Part shown: positions 46,565 to 56,905 of the stretch, piece after piece
How positions within the stretch are numbered: the stretch's first letter is position 1
Layout of the letters: each line of letters begins with the position of its first letter
DNA from: an uncultured Alcanivorax sp.
Lineage (GTDB): Bacteria > Pseudomonadota > Gammaproteobacteria > Pseudomonadales > Alcanivoracaceae
Direction: 5' to 3'
Assembly: GCF_947258575.1 (NCBI RefSeq)
Contig: NZ_CAMYIV010000004.1
Span: 1-64,000, forward strand
DNA: 64,000 nucleotides
Notes under the pieces: generated by a model
Seen by the model: only the letters and a program-made list of their open reading frames with translations
Told to the model about the DNA's origin: nothing
The model's database searches: none
Translations under genes and position numbers: made by a program

Positions 46565-46735
46565 TGCCCACCACTTTTTGTTTGTTGATTAAAGAGAAAA
46601 ATTCTCTGTTATCAATGGTATGCAGGCAGTCTCTTGATGGCTGCCCACCATTTCAGGTCAATATAGGTGTCAGGGAGGGAAAAGTCACGTTTTTGCCCAC
46701 CATTTTGCCCACCACTTTTGTCTGGATAGTGGTGG
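46565..46735. repeat. Four 12-bp direct repeats plus an inverted half copy (candidate attachment arm sites)
   Basis: TGCCCACCAYTT occurs at 46565-46576, 46642-46653, 46694-46705 and 46706-46717 (the last two adjoining). AGTGGTGG, the reverse complement of its CCACCACT part, is at 46728-46735. They lie only in the gap between the integrase start and yicC. Repeats of this size at this place are typical arm-type binding sites of tyrosine integrases. The crossover core is not identified; it should lie between here and the yicC end. Confidence 0.65.
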
Positions 46736-46820
46736 ATGGCAGTGGATTTCCATGGATTGAGTTTCGAATTTAATTCTTTAAAAACAACGTATTAAATACG
46801 ATTATGGACTTACCTGGATT

Positions 46821-47684
46821 TTACTCGATATTCTGGATCTGTTCCCGCATCTGCTCGATGAGCACTTTCAGTTCCACTGCCGCCGCCGTGGTTTCGCTGT
46901 CCACGGATTTGCTTGCCAGGGTATTGGCTTCGCGGTTGAGTTCCTGCATCAAAAAATCCAGTCGGCGGCCGATGTGGCCGCCTTTCTTGAGGATGCGCCG
47001 TACTTCGCTGACGTGTGTCACCAGGCGGTCCAGCTCTTCGTCCACGTCCATTTTCTGGGCCAGCATGACCAGCTCCTGCTCCAGGCGATCCGGGTCCGGG
47101 GACTCGATCACGTCCTGGATACGAGTGCGCAGGCGGTCGCGCTGCGCCTCCTTGATGCGGGGGATGGCGGCTTTGACGATATCGATCTGGGTGCCGATAC
47201 CATCCAGCCGGTCGACGATCAGCTGGCCCAATTGCTCGCCTTCCCGGCGGCGTGTGTCGATCAGGGCGTCAAGGGCTTCATCCAGCAGGGACTGGGATTC
47301 GTTCTGCAGCAGTTCCACATCCAGCTTGCGGGTGCTGAGTACGCCAGGATGGCGGAGGATTTCCATGGGGTTTACCTGGCCGGGATGCTGGACCAGGTCG
47401 CCGACCCGACGGGATACATCGGAAAGCTGCTTCACCAGTTCCTCGTTGAGCTCCAGGGACACCTCGCTGTCGTCCTGCTGGTAGCGCAGGGTCACTTCCA
47501 CCTTGCCCCGGGCCAGCGCCTTGCGGCATTTCTCACGCACGCCGTTTTCCAGGGCGCGCAGGGCGTCGGGCAGGCGCGGGCTCACTTCCAGGTAGCGGTG
47601 ATTCACGGCTTTGATCTCCCAGACCAGGCTGTAGCCTTCCAGATGACGGTCGGCGCGGGCGAAAGCGGTCATACTGCAGATCAT
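46821..47684 (-). CDS. yicC: YicC-family endoribonuclease
   Basis: A 287-residue protein, full length for YicC (MICSMTAFARADRHLEGYSLVWEIKAVN... to the end QMREQIQNIE). YicC is a conserved RNase with roles in sRNA turnover in E. coli. It has the family N-terminal domain (VNHRYLEVSPRLPDALR) and C-terminal DUF1732 (MDVDEELDRLVTHVSEVRRIL). It is divergent from rph. The intact 3' end beside an integrase fits an attachment site that restores the gene on integration. Confidence 0.93.
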   Translation of the reverse strand: MICSMTAFARADRHLEGYSLVWEIKAVNHRYLEVSPRLPDALRALENGVREKCRKALARGKVEVTLRYQQDDSEVSLELNEELVKQLSDVSRRVGDLVQHPGQVNPMEILRHPGVLSTRKLDVELLQNESQSLLDEALDALIDTRRREGEQLGQLIVDRLDGIGTQIDIVKAAIPRIKEAQRDRLRTRIQDVIESPDPDRLEQELVMLAQKMDVDEELDRLVTHVSEVRRILKKGGHIGRRLDFLMQELNREANTLASKSVDSETTAAAVELKVLIEQMREQIQNIE

Positions 47685-47830
47685 GTGAACCTCGAAACAG
47701 CGGTTGGACGGGCCCCATAGTCTAGACCACGAGGGCCCATCGGGCCTAATGACCCACCAAGCAGGCAGAACCGCCCCTGCCTTTGCTACAATGGCGGCCC
47801 TTTTGCATTCAAGACACTTCAGGAGTTTCC

Positions 47831-48547
47831 ATGCGTCCTTCCGGCCGAGCCCATGATCAGCTGCGTGAACTGAGCTTCACCCGCAACTACACCGTTCACG
47901 CCGAGGGCAGCGTGCTGGTCGCTTTCGGGGATACCAAGGTGCTGTGTACCGCGTCCGTGGAGGAAGGTGTGCCGCGCTTTCTGAAGGGCAAGGGCCAGGG
48001 CTGGATCACTGCCGAGTACGGCATGCTGCCCCGTTCCACCCACACCCGCTCCGGTCGCGAGGCTTCCCGGGGCAAGCAAGGTGGCCGTACCCTTGAAATC
48101 CAGCGTCTGATCGGTCGTTCCCTGCGTGCTGCCGTAGATATGAAAAAGCTGGGTGAGCGCACCATCTTCCTGGATTGTGATGTACTGCAGGCTGATGGCG
48201 GCACCCGCACCGCCTCCATTTCCGGTGCCTGCGTGGCCCTGGTGGATGCCTTTTCCCATCTGCTGGAAACCAAGAAGATCAAGGATGACCCGCTTACCGG
48301 TCTGGTCGGTGCGGTATCCGTGGGCGTTTACAAGGACGAGCCGGTGCTGGATCTGGATTATGCGGAAGACTCCAACGCCGGCACCGACATGAACGTGGTC
48401 ATGACCCAGCAGGGCGGCTTTATCGAAATCCAGGGCTCCGCTGAAGGGGCTCCCTTTACCCGCGAACAGTCCGACACCCTGCTGGGGCTGGCGGAAAAGG
48501 GCATTGGTGAAATCATTCAGGCACAGCAGCAGGTGCTGGGCTGGTAA
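47831..48547 (+). CDS. rph: Ribonuclease PH
   Basis: A 239-residue protein from ATG 47831 with AGGAG upstream. Start [20 protein letters not shown] is the family N-terminus; the frame opens at 47783 without a match. It has the tRNA- and phosphate-binding region [19 protein letters not shown] and the catalytic acidic block [19 protein letters not shown]. It trims tRNA 3' ends phosphorolytically and forms a hexamer. It is followed 9 bp later by pyrE, the usual gene pair. Confidence 0.96.
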   Translation: MRPSGRAHDQLRELSFTRNYTVHAEGSVLVAFGDTKVLCTASVEEGVPRFLKGKGQGWITAEYGMLPRSTHTRSGREASRGKQGGRTLEIQRLIGRSLRAAVDMKKLGERTIFLDCDVLQADGGTRTASISGACVALVDAFSHLLETKKIKDDPLTGLVGAVSVGVYKDEPVLDLDYAEDSNAGTDMNVVMTQQGGFIEIQGSAEGAPFTREQSDTLLGLAEKGIGEIIQAQQQVLGW

Positions 48548-48556
48548 GGATAGACA

Positions 48557-49219
48557 ATGAAGAACTACAAGAAGCATTTTCTGCGTTTTGCCCAGGAGCG
48601 TGAAGCGCTGAAATTCGGCGAATTCACCCTCAAATCCGGTCGCAAGAGCCCGTACTTCTTCAATGCGGGCACCTTCAACACCGGTGAGGCCCTGGCGCGG
48701 CTGGGTCGCTATTATGCGGACGCCATCGTCGCCTCCGGGCAGGAATTCGATATGCTGTTCGGGCCTGCCTATAAAGGGATTCCGCTGGTGGCAGCGGTGG
48801 CAGTGGCGCTGGCCGAGCACCATGGCCGCGATTTGCCCTGGGCCTTTAACCGCAAGGAAGCCAAGGATCATGGCGAAGGCGGCTGGTTGGTCGGGGCGCC
48901 CTTACAGGGCCGGGTGCTGGTGATTGATGATGTGATTACCGCGGGCACTGCCATCCGTGAAGTGGCAGCGTTGTTCGAAAAGACCGATGCCACCATGGCG
49001 GGGGTCATGGTGGCACTGGATCGCCAGGAGTGCGGTAAGGAGCCTTCCGAAGCAGGGAGAGGGCTGTCAGCGATTCAGGAAGTGGAGCAATCGTTGGGGG
49101 TGCCGGTGGGCAGTATCGTGGCGATGAACGATATTATTCACTGGCTGGAACAGCAACCGGATAGCGAGCCCATGGTGTACCGTATGCGGCAGTACCGGGA
49201 GCGTTATGGAGTGGAATAA
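48557..49219 (+). CDS. pyrE: Orotate phosphoribosyltransferase
   Basis: A 220-residue protein. It has the orotate loop [18 protein letters not shown], the flexible catalytic loop [20 protein letters not shown] and the PRPP-binding motif [16 protein letters not shown]. It converts orotate and PRPP to OMP in pyrimidine synthesis. Co-directional with rph (9-bp gap) and the next gene (2-bp gap). Confidence 0.96.
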   Translation: MKNYKKHFLRFAQEREALKFGEFTLKSGRKSPYFFNAGTFNTGEALARLGRYYADAIVASGQEFDMLFGPAYKGIPLVAAVAVALAEHHGRDLPWAFNRKEAKDHGEGGWLVGAPLQGRVLVIDDVITAGTAIREVAALFEKTDATMAGVMVALDRQECGKEPSEAGRGLSAIQEVEQSLGVPVGSIVAMNDIIHWLEQQPDSEPMVYRMRQYRERYGVE

Positions 49220-49221
49220 TA

Positions 49222-49842
49222 ATGAGATGTATTGCTCTGATTCTGGTGCTGATTCTGTCAGCGCCAACACTGGCGGCGCGATTTGGACAGCGCGCCAGTG
49301 AGCGCATGCCGGACGGTGCCTATTTTCGGCATGTGACTGCCGATGGTGTGGTCCACCTGAACCGTACTCTGACCACCGATGCCATGCGTAGCGGTTATCA
49401 GCTGCTGGATCAGCATGGGCGGGTTCTGGAAGATGTGGATGGCGTTAATCTGAATGATGAAGAGGCCCGGCAGGTTCGTCTGCAGCGGGCTCGTCAGGCC
49501 CGTGAAGACAAGGAGCTGGTGCGTCTGTATGCGGGGCCGGAAGATGCGGTACGCGCCAGGGACCGCAAGATCGATTCCCTGGAACTGAGCATCAGCTATG
49601 AAGAAAACAGCCTGGCTCAGCTACAGATGAAGCTGGATGACGAGATCGCGGTGGCGGCCCGGAATGAACGAGCCGGTCGCGATGTGCCGGAGGGTGTCCA
49701 GGAAGCCATTGAGCGTCTGAAGCGCCAGATTGAAGTAACGGAAGAAAAGCTGGTGGAGTTCGAAACCGATATCGACGCGGCAAAAAAGGAATACGCGCCG
49801 ATCATCCAGCGGCTGAAGGAAATCGAGAAGGCAGAACGTTAA
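49222..49842 (+). CDS. Secreted DUF4124-like protein with coiled coil
   Basis: A 206-residue protein starting 2 bp after pyrE. It has a signal peptide (MRCIALILVLILSAPTLAA). A short N-terminal domain with a DUF4124-like pattern (YFRHVTADGVVHLNRTLTTD) follows. A long charged helix (about 90-205: LELSISYEENSLAQLQMKLD, QIEVTEEKLVEFETDIDAAK) is predicted to form a coiled coil. Probably periplasmic; function unknown. Similar small genes are found near pyrE in related genera. Confidence 0.75.
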   Translation: MRCIALILVLILSAPTLAARFGQRASERMPDGAYFRHVTADGVVHLNRTLTTDAMRSGYQLLDQHGRVLEDVDGVNLNDEEARQVRLQRARQAREDKELVRLYAGPEDAVRARDRKIDSLELSISYEENSLAQLQMKLDDEIAVAARNERAGRDVPEGVQEAIERLKRQIEVTEEKLVEFETDIDAAKKEYAPIIQRLKEIEKAER

Positions 49843-49952
49843 ACCCTGGCCCTTATCTGGCAGGGCCTGCCAGTGGGCAGGTTATTCGCTTCGCTCATCC
49901 CGTCGGGGCGCGCCCTGCGATCGCTGCGTCGTTACACGCCCCGCCTGCAGGG

Positions 49953-50540
49953 CTATTCCCGGAACAAGGTGGGGATCAGCAATTCCCACTGCGCCTGCCA
50001 GTCCTGGCCAGGGCGGATTTTGAAACCTGAGCGAACAAATTGGGCAATGCGCCCCTCGACCACTGCCAGCAACAGGTTGGCAGTAATGGTGGGAGTGGCC
50101 CGGGTGCGCAGCCCTTCCTTCAGCTCCGCGTCGCGCAGCACCTGCTTGAGCTGACTTTCCACCCGATCATAGAACTGCAGGATGCGCTGGTGCAGGCGTT
50201 CATTCTCGCCGGTCAGTGCATCACCGGTGAGCAGCCGGGTAATCCCCGGGTTGCGCTCGGTAAAGGCCAGCATCAGGGTCAGGATCTGTTCCACCTGGCC
50301 GGTGGCATCCCCTTCTTCGGTAATGCGGTTGATGCGGGAGAAGATCGCCTCTTCAATAAACTCGATCAGCCCCTCGAACATCTTCGCCTTGCTGGGAAAA
50401 TGCCGGTACAGCGCCGCCTCTGAGACCCCCACTTCCCGAGCCAGACCGGCGGTGGTGATACGCCCCCCGGGCCCGGCTTCCAGCATGTGGGCGAGCGACT
50501 GCAGAATCTGCTCTTTGCGCGACGGTTTTTTTTCGGTCAT
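49953..50540 (-). CDS. slmA: Nucleoid occlusion factor SlmA
   Basis: A 195-residue TetR-fold protein. N-terminal HTH (GGRITTAGLAREVGVSEAALYRHFPSKAKMF) and C-terminal LRTRATPTITANLLLAVVEGRIAQFVRSGF match SlmA. SlmA binds DNA and FtsZ to stop division over the nucleoid. The place between pyrE and argB/coaBC is also typical. Possible confusion with other TetR proteins is small. Confidence 0.93.
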   Translation of the reverse strand: MTEKKPSRKEQILQSLAHMLEAGPGGRITTAGLAREVGVSEAALYRHFPSKAKMFEGLIEFIEEAIFSRINRITEEGDATGQVEQILTLMLAFTERNPGITRLLTGDALTGENERLHQRILQFYDRVESQLKQVLRDAELKEGLRTRATPTITANLLLAVVEGRIAQFVRSGFKIRPGQDWQAQWELLIPTLFRE

Positions 50541-50575
50541 GTAGCGTCGTTCCCGTTGTTATATTGTCAGCCCTC

Positions 50576-50647
50576 GTAGGAGCTATGCTTGCATGGCGAA
50601 ATCCCTGAAGGGCGTTGCCATGTTCGCCATGCGAGCATGGGTCCTAC
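50576..50647. repeat. REP-like long inverted repeat
   Basis: Arms of 25 nt at 50576-50600 (starting GTAGGAGC, ending GGCGAA) and 50623-50647 (starting TTCGCC, ending TCCTAC) pair at 22 of 25 positions around a 22-nt spacer. The GTAGGAGC...CGAA form resembles Pseudomonas REP units. It lies between slmA and argB and may also affect transcript ends. Confidence 0.7.
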
Positions 50648-50651
50648 AATC

Positions 50652-51572
<921 letters not shown>

Positions 51573-51619
51573 TTAGCCAGGGCGTTGAACACTCAACGCC
51601 TCGGCTGTCTGATTCTAAC

Positions 51620-54016
51620 TTAAAACGGCAATTCCAGGCTGTCGTCCACGGCCTGCAGGTGCTTGCGGAACTGTTCCTTGACCCTTGCCAGGGCTTCCTC
51701 GTCGCGGCCTTCGAAACGGGCTACCAGCGACGGTGTCGTGTTGGAGGCGCGCACCAGGCCCCAGCCGTCCGGGTAGTCCACCCGTAAACCATCGATGGTG
51801 TTGGGGCGGCCACCGGCGAATTGTTCGGCGCGAGCGGCGAGGGCGTCGACAAGGGCAAATTTGTTTTCTTCGCTCACATCAATGTACAGGGCCGGGGTGG
51901 TGAGGCCGGTCTTCAGGCCGTCGAACACCTGGCTGGCGCTGTCATCCTGAAGAGAGAGGATTTCCAGTAGACGAGCGCCGGCGTAAAGGCCGTCGTCGCA
52001 GCCGAACCAGCGGTCGGCGAAGAAGATGTGGCCGCTGATCTCGCCGGCCAGCGGCGCACCGCACTCTTTCATTTTGGCCTTGATCAGCGAGTGCCCGGTC
52101 TTGTACATCATCGGGCGGCCACCGTTCTTGCGGATAATGGCCGGCAGAGCCCGGCTGCATTTTACGTCAAAGAGAATGTCCGCGCCCGGGCTGCGCCCCA
52201 GCAGATCCTTGGCGAACAGCATCAACAGGCGATCGGGCCAGATGATTTCGCCGCTGTTGGTGACCACCGCCACGCGATCAGCGTCGCCATCAAAGGCCAG
52301 GCCGAGGTCCAGATTTTCCTGCTGCACTATCCTGATCAGGTCGGCCAGGTTCTCCGGGTTGCCCGGATCTGGAGCGTGATTGGGGAAGTTGCCGTCGATA
52401 TCGGTGTAGAGAGGGGTGACCTCACAGCCAAGTTGCCTGAAGAGCTGTGGAGCCAGTTCGCCGCCAGCGCCGTTTCCGCAGTCGATGGCGATTTTGAGGG
52501 GCCGCGCCAACACGATATCGCTGAGAATATCGTCCAGATAACGATCGGCGACATCGCGCTCTTCCTCGCGGCCCTGGCCTTCGCTGAACGACTTGCTGCG
52601 GATACGTTCCTGCAGGGCAGCAATGCGCTCGCCGTAGAGGGTGTCGCCATTGATGACGATTTTCAGACCGTTGTGGCTGGGCGGATTGTGGCTGCCGGTG
52701 AGCATGACGCCGCTACGGGTTTCCAGCACTTCGGTGGCGTAGTAGAGCACCGGAGTGGGCACCAGCCCCAGATTGATAACATCGCGACCGGATTCCAGCA
52801 GGCCCTTGATCAGCGAACGGCTCAGTTCCGGGCTCGACAGGCGCCCGTCCCGGGCCACCAGTACGCTTTGCTGGCCGGCTTCGCCAGCTTCGGTGCCGAT
52901 GGCGCGGCCAAGCAGATACACGCCCTGGGCGGTGAGTGTGTCGCCGGCCACGCCACGGATGTCATAGGCACGGAAGATGCTGTCCGGCAGGGTTTCTCCG
53001 TGCTCCTCGTCCATCAGCAGAATGCCGTCGTCATTCTCTTCCACCACGACCAGGTCTTCCGACTGTTTTTTGGCAGCCGGGCGAGCTGGCCCGCTCCGCT
53101 CGCGGAGCTTGCTTGCCATGCGCGCCTGGGCGTCGTTGACGGTGCTAAAAAGCGGAAAATGGAAGTGATTGCGGGCGCTGACCCCGGGTTGGCGGGCGAG
53201 CTCGTCGCAGTAACGGACCAGCTCGGCACAATCCTGCTTGAGAAATCGGGCCAGCAAGCGGTTTACCACCAGGGTGCCAAGTAACAACAGCACGATGCCC
53301 AGGGCCACAACGATGGTGCTGATCATCAGCAGATTGCTGTCGGTGGGGGGGAGCGTCAGCTGGACCCCCACCGGGCCGGCAGTAGCGTCTGCACGGGTGC
53401 CATTGTTGCTGCCGGGCTGCTTGAAGAGGTTGTTGCCAGCGAAGGTTACCTGCAGCTGGCTACCGGCGGGGGCCAGGGATTGCAGGCTTTTCGTCAATGC
53501 GTTGAGAGGCAGTTGCAGCAGAAGGGCGCCACTCTGGTTGCGGGTGGCTTTCACCAGAATCAGGGTGGGAGGCTGGCCGGCGATGATGACCGGGCCCGGT
53601 GATTGGCCCAGACGCACTTCCTTGAGCAGTTCCTGGGCGGTATAGCTGAAATCATCAGTATTCGCGCCACGGCGTGGCACCAGGCGCAGGCTGGCATCCG
53701 GCAACCACTGGTGGTGACGGGCGTTAAAGTTCGCGATGGTGTCAGCGGATAGTGCCTGCTCCACATCGTTGCGGGTGGCCAGCAACGCCAGCTGCTGCTG
53801 GTGTGCCTGGATATGGCTCTGCCCCAGGTTGGCGATGGACTGGGCAAGCTGCGTGGCGTTTTGCTGTTGTTGTGCCGCGTCTGCGACCCGGGTCTGGTAA
53901 AGCCAGGTAGCGCCGCCGGCCACCAGGATGGCAGCCAGGGCAGCAATCAGCAGGGGCGCCAGTGGCTTGAATACGCTCACGTCGGCGCGTTTATTGTTCT
54001 TCTTGTTGTTCCCCAT
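51620..54016 (-). CDS. algC: Phosphomannomutase/phosphoglucomutase with membrane-anchored N-terminus
   Basis: A 798-residue protein with GGAGG upstream. Residues about 345-798 are an AlgC-type mutase: start FRAYDIRGVAGDTL, phosphoserine loop VMLTGSHNPPSHNGLK, metal loop FDGDADRV, sugar loop GEISGHIFF. It interconverts mannose- or glucose-1- and 6-phosphates for polysaccharide and LPS synthesis. The N-terminal about 340 residues carry two membrane helices (about 13-32 and 228-250) around a periplasmic-type domain. This extension is absent from the 463-residue P. aeruginosa enzyme. Confidence 0.9.
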   Translation of the reverse strand: MGNNKKNNKRADVSVFKPLAPLLIAALAAILVAGGATWLYQTRVADAAQQQQNATQLAQSIANLGQSHIQAHQQQLALLATRNDVEQALSADTIANFNARHHQWLPDASLRLVPRRGANTDDFSYTAQELLKEVRLGQSPGPVIIAGQPPTLILVKATRNQSGALLLQLPLNALTKSLQSLAPAGSQLQVTFAGNNLFKQPGSNNGTRADATAGPVGVQLTLPPTDSNLLMISTIVVALGIVLLLLGTLVVNRLLARFLKQDCAELVRYCDELARQPGVSARNHFHFPLFSTVNDAQARMASKLRERSGPARPAAKKQSEDLVVVEENDDGILLMDEEHGETLPDSIFRAYDIRGVAGDTLTAQGVYLLGRAIGTEAGEAGQQSVLVARDGRLSSPELSRSLIKGLLESGRDVINLGLVPTPVLYYATEVLETRSGVMLTGSHNPPSHNGLKIVINGDTLYGERIAALQERIRSKSFSEGQGREEERDVADRYLDDILSDIVLARPLKIAIDCGNGAGGELAPQLFRQLGCEVTPLYTDIDGNFPNHAPDPGNPENLADLIRIVQQENLDLGLAFDGDADRVAVVTNSGEIIWPDRLLMLFAKDLLGRSPGADILFDVKCSRALPAIIRKNGGRPMMYKTGHSLIKAKMKECGAPLAGEISGHIFFADRWFGCDDGLYAGARLLEILSLQDDSASQVFDGLKTGLTTPALYIDVSEENKFALVDALAARAEQFAGGRPNTIDGLRVDYPDGWGLVRASNTTPSLVARFEGRDEEALARVKEQFRKHLQAVDDSLELPF

Positions 54017-54034
54017 ATCCCCTCCGGATCAGGC

Positions 54035-54487
54035 TCAGTGGCGGCCGCTGTGGCCGAAACCGCCGCTGCCCCGCTCAGTGTTGGTGAAAGTCTCCACCTG
54101 TTCCAGTTGCACTTGCATCACCGGCACGATCACCAGCTGGGCAATGCGCTCGCCGGGTTCCACGGTGAATGGCTGGTTGCCACGGTTCCAGCAGGACACC
54201 ATCAGCTCGCCCTGGTAGTCGGAATCAATCAGTCCCACCAGATTGCCCAGCACGATGCCGTGTTTGTGGCCCAGCCCGGAGCGTGGCAGGATCATGCCGG
54301 CATAGCCGGGATCGCTGATGTGGATGGACATGCCGGTGGGCAGTAACTCGGTCTGCCCCGGTTCCAGCGTCAGTGGCTCTTTGACCATGGCGCGCAGGTC
54401 CAGTCCGGCGGAGCCGTCGGTGGCGTAATGGGGCAGAGGAATCGTGTCGCCCAGTCGGGTGTCGAGAACGCGGTATTGCAGTTTCAT
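54035..54487 (-). CDS. dut: dUTP diphosphatase
   Basis: A 150-residue protein from ATG 54487 ([13 protein letters not shown]), the family start; the frame opens at 54514. All five dUTPase motifs are present: [42 protein letters not shown], and the C-terminal arm [10 protein letters not shown]. It hydrolyses dUTP to dUMP as a trimer. It lies between coaBC and algC on the same strand, as in related gammaproteobacteria. Confidence 0.96.
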   Translation of the reverse strand: MKLQYRVLDTRLGDTIPLPHYATDGSAGLDLRAMVKEPLTLEPGQTELLPTGMSIHISDPGYAGMILPRSGLGHKHGIVLGNLVGLIDSDYQGELMVSCWNRGNQPFTVEPGERIAQLVIVPVMQVQLEQVETFTNTERGSGGFGHSGRH

Positions 54488-54577
54488 GGAGTCAGTTCCT
54501 GATTGGCCGGACACCTGATGCTGAACGCCGGACGCGGCGGGCGTCTGGCATCTGGGGTCAGGTGTCTGGCGTTGTTA

Positions 54578-55777
54578 TTAATCTTTATACCGTATCGCAA
54601 TCAGTTCGATCAGTTGTTTGGCGATCTGGGCTTTGGAGGCCAGCGGCAGCACCTTGTGGCCACCGGGCCAGATGACGGTGAGGGCGTTGTTGTCGCTGTT
54701 GAAGCCCACATTGCTTCCGGACACATCGTTGGTAGCGATCATGTCCAGTTTCTTGTTCACCAGTTTGGCCTGGGCGTACGCCACTACATCCCGGGTTTCA
54801 GCGGCGAAGCCCAGGGTGAAGGGGCGTTTGTCGTGTTCTGCTACCGACGCCACGATGTCCGGGTTTTTTACCAGTGTGAGGTGAATTTCCTCGGTGGATT
54901 TCTTGATCTTGTGGTCGGCGGTGACGGTGGGGCGGTAGTCGGCTACAGCGGCGGTGGCAATGAATACATCACAGCCCTCGTCCACGGTTTTCATGCAGGC
55001 ATCGAACATGTCCACCGCACGGCTCACGTCCACTCGGTCTACCCGTGACGGGGTCGGCAAATTGACCGGCCCGGCGATCAGGGTGACTCGCGCACCGGCT
55101 TCGGCAGCAGCCTCGGCCAGGGCGAAGCCCATTTTCCCGGAACTCTTGTTGGTGATATAGCGCACCGGGTCGATGGCTTCGCGGGTAGGACCTGCGGTAA
55201 TCACCACATGCTTGCCGGTGAGCAACTGGTAATCGAATACCTCGGCGGCATGCTGGAGAATCTCCAGTGGCTCGAGCATCCGCCCTGCGCCGATTTCGCC
55301 GCAGGCCTGGCTGCCGCTGCCGGGGCCGAACACCTTGATGCCCTTTTCCTGCAGGATCAGCAGGTTTTTCTGGGTGCTGGTATCCGCCCACATCTGCTGG
55401 TTCATGGCCGGCGCGATGGCGATGGGGGCGCCGGTGGCCAGGCAGAGGGTGGCAAGCAGGTCGTTGCCATGGCCGTGGGCCAGGCGCGCCATGAAGTTTG
55501 CTGAGGCCGGGGCAATCAGCACCAGATCCGCCCAGCGGGCCAGCTCGATATGGCCCATGGCGGCTTCCGCGGTGGGGTCCAGCAAGGTGGTATGCACCGG
55601 ATGCCCGGACAGGGCCTGCATGGTCAACGGGGTAATGAATTCGCAGGCTCCCTGGGTCATCACCACTCGCACCTGGGCGCCCACATCCTGCAGGCGGCGA
55701 ACCAGGTCTGCGGCTTTATAGGCGGCAATTCCGCCCGTGACTCCCAGAAGGATGCGTTTGTTCACCAGACGATGCAT
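54578..55777 (-). CDS. coaBC: Bifunctional phosphopantothenoylcysteine synthetase/decarboxylase
   Basis: A 399-residue protein from ATG 55777 (MHRLVNKRILLGVTGGIAAYK) with AAGGG upstream; the frame opens at 55804. N-terminal CoaC: flavin site GVTGGIAAYKAADLV, catalytic His in AAMGHIELARWAD, APAMNQQMW. C-terminal CoaB: ITAGPTREAIDPVRYITN and SSGKMGFALAEAA, KKSTEEIHLTLVKNPDI. It makes 4'-phosphopantetheine from phosphopantothenate, cysteine and CTP for coenzyme A. Divergent from radC. Confidence 0.96.
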   Translation of the reverse strand: MHRLVNKRILLGVTGGIAAYKAADLVRRLQDVGAQVRVVMTQGACEFITPLTMQALSGHPVHTTLLDPTAEAAMGHIELARWADLVLIAPASANFMARLAHGHGNDLLATLCLATGAPIAIAPAMNQQMWADTSTQKNLLILQEKGIKVFGPGSGSQACGEIGAGRMLEPLEILQHAAEVFDYQLLTGKHVVITAGPTREAIDPVRYITNKSSGKMGFALAEAAAEAGARVTLIAGPVNLPTPSRVDRVDVSRAVDMFDACMKTVDEGCDVFIATAAVADYRPTVTADHKIKKSTEEIHLTLVKNPDIVASVAEHDKRPFTLGFAAETRDVVAYAQAKLVNKKLDMIATNDVSGSNVGFNSDNNALTVIWPGGHKVLPLASKAQIAKQLIELIAIRYKD

Positions 55778-55933
55778 GCGAGAACCCTTATTGGCTGACG
55801 GCAATCATGGCAAATCTCGTCTGCCGATGCTGCCCCCGGAATGCTATTAATCGAGGCGCATAGGGTAGCACTGTAAAAGAGACGCGGCACGCAGCATGCA
55901 AGGACGCAACACGGAAAGATCAGGAGCAGGAAG

Positions 55934-56148
55934 ATGGAAAGAGAGAATCGGCGCTATAAGAACTTGAGAGTTTGCCAGGAAGCGGTGGAATTGGCCGAAG
56001 GATATATGGCATGACCGAGGGGTGGCCGAGAGAAGAACGCTTTGGGCTGGCTGGCCAGATGGAAAGAACGGCGCTGGGAATCCCGTCCAATATCACCGTG
56101 ATCGAAAAGGTGTTTGCGCTGATGTCGGGAATGCTGGAGGCTGCGTGA
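55934..56148 (+). pseudogene. Decayed four-helix-bundle (23S IVS-type) gene
   Basis: ATG 55934 gives MERENRRYKNLRVCQEAVEL, then a stop. A shifted frame continues as TEGWPREERFGLAGQMERTA, LGIPSNI and then VIEKVFALMSGMLEAA to TGA 56148. These are the start, middle and end of the about 120-residue four-helix-bundle family, with a frameshift and about 40 missing residues. The family is linked to intervening sequences of 23S rRNA in some bacteria, but also occurs alone. Confidence 0.65.
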
Positions 56149-56197
56149 TGTCTGATTATTCCATGTTGCGGGGTCGCATGCCCTGTGAGGCGTTCCT

Positions 56198-56872
56198 GTG
56201 GCCATAACCGACTGGCCGGCGGATGAGCGGCCCAGGGAAAAGTTGCTGGCGAGAGGGGCGGGAGCACTGAGTGATGCGGAACTGCTGGCGATCTTTCTGC
56301 GCACTGGCCAACAGGGTATGACAGCGGTGGATCTGGCCAGAACACAGTTGGCGGCAGGGGGCGGGCTGCGGGCCCTGCTGGATGCCGGGCCGGAGCGCAT
56401 GGCCCGGTTACCGGGTATGGGCACGGCCCGGCGCGCCCTGTTGCTGGCGGCCCTGGAGCTGGGGCGGCGTTATCTGGCGGAACCGCTGGAGCGAGGGTTG
56501 CCACTGGATAACCCGGACAAGGCCGGGCAGCTACTCACCGCGCGCTTGCGCGGGCTGCCCTACGAAGTGTTTGCCTGCCTGTTTCTGGATAACAAACACC
56601 GCCTGATTGCCTTCGAACAGTTGTTTCAGGGCACCATCGATGCGGCAGCGGTGTATCCGCGGGAAGTAGTGCGCCGGGCTATGGAGCACAATGCCGCTGC
56701 GGTGATTCTGGCTCACAACCACCCTTCCGGCGTGGCCGAACCCAGTCAGTCGGACCATGCCATCACCCGGCGGCTGGTAGAAGCGCTTGGGCTGTTGGAG
56801 ATTCGGGTGCTGGATCATCTGGTAATCGGTGACGGTGGCTGGGTGTCGCTGGCCTCGAGAGGGGCTGTTTAG
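56198..56872 (+). CDS. radC: DNA repair protein RadC (chromosomal)
   Basis: A 224-residue protein from GTG 56198 ([20 protein letters not shown]). It has the N-terminal helix-hairpin-helix-like region ([30 protein letters not shown]) and the C-terminal JAB domain ([19 protein letters not shown]; end [19 protein letters not shown]). Despite the name its repair role is doubtful. It is the core copy, unlike the short version at 3898. It is followed by the rpmB promoter. Confidence 0.94.
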   Translation: MAITDWPADERPREKLLARGAGALSDAELLAIFLRTGQQGMTAVDLARTQLAAGGGLRALLDAGPERMARLPGMGTARRALLLAALELGRRYLAEPLERGLPLDNPDKAGQLLTARLRGLPYEVFACLFLDNKHRLIAFEQLFQGTIDAAAVYPREVVRRAMEHNAAAVILAHNHPSGVAEPSQSDHAITRRLVEALGLLEIRVLDHLVIGDGGWVSLASRGAV

Positions 56873-56905
56873 TCAGGCTGCGAAAATCCCCTGTCGGGTA
56901 TTTTT

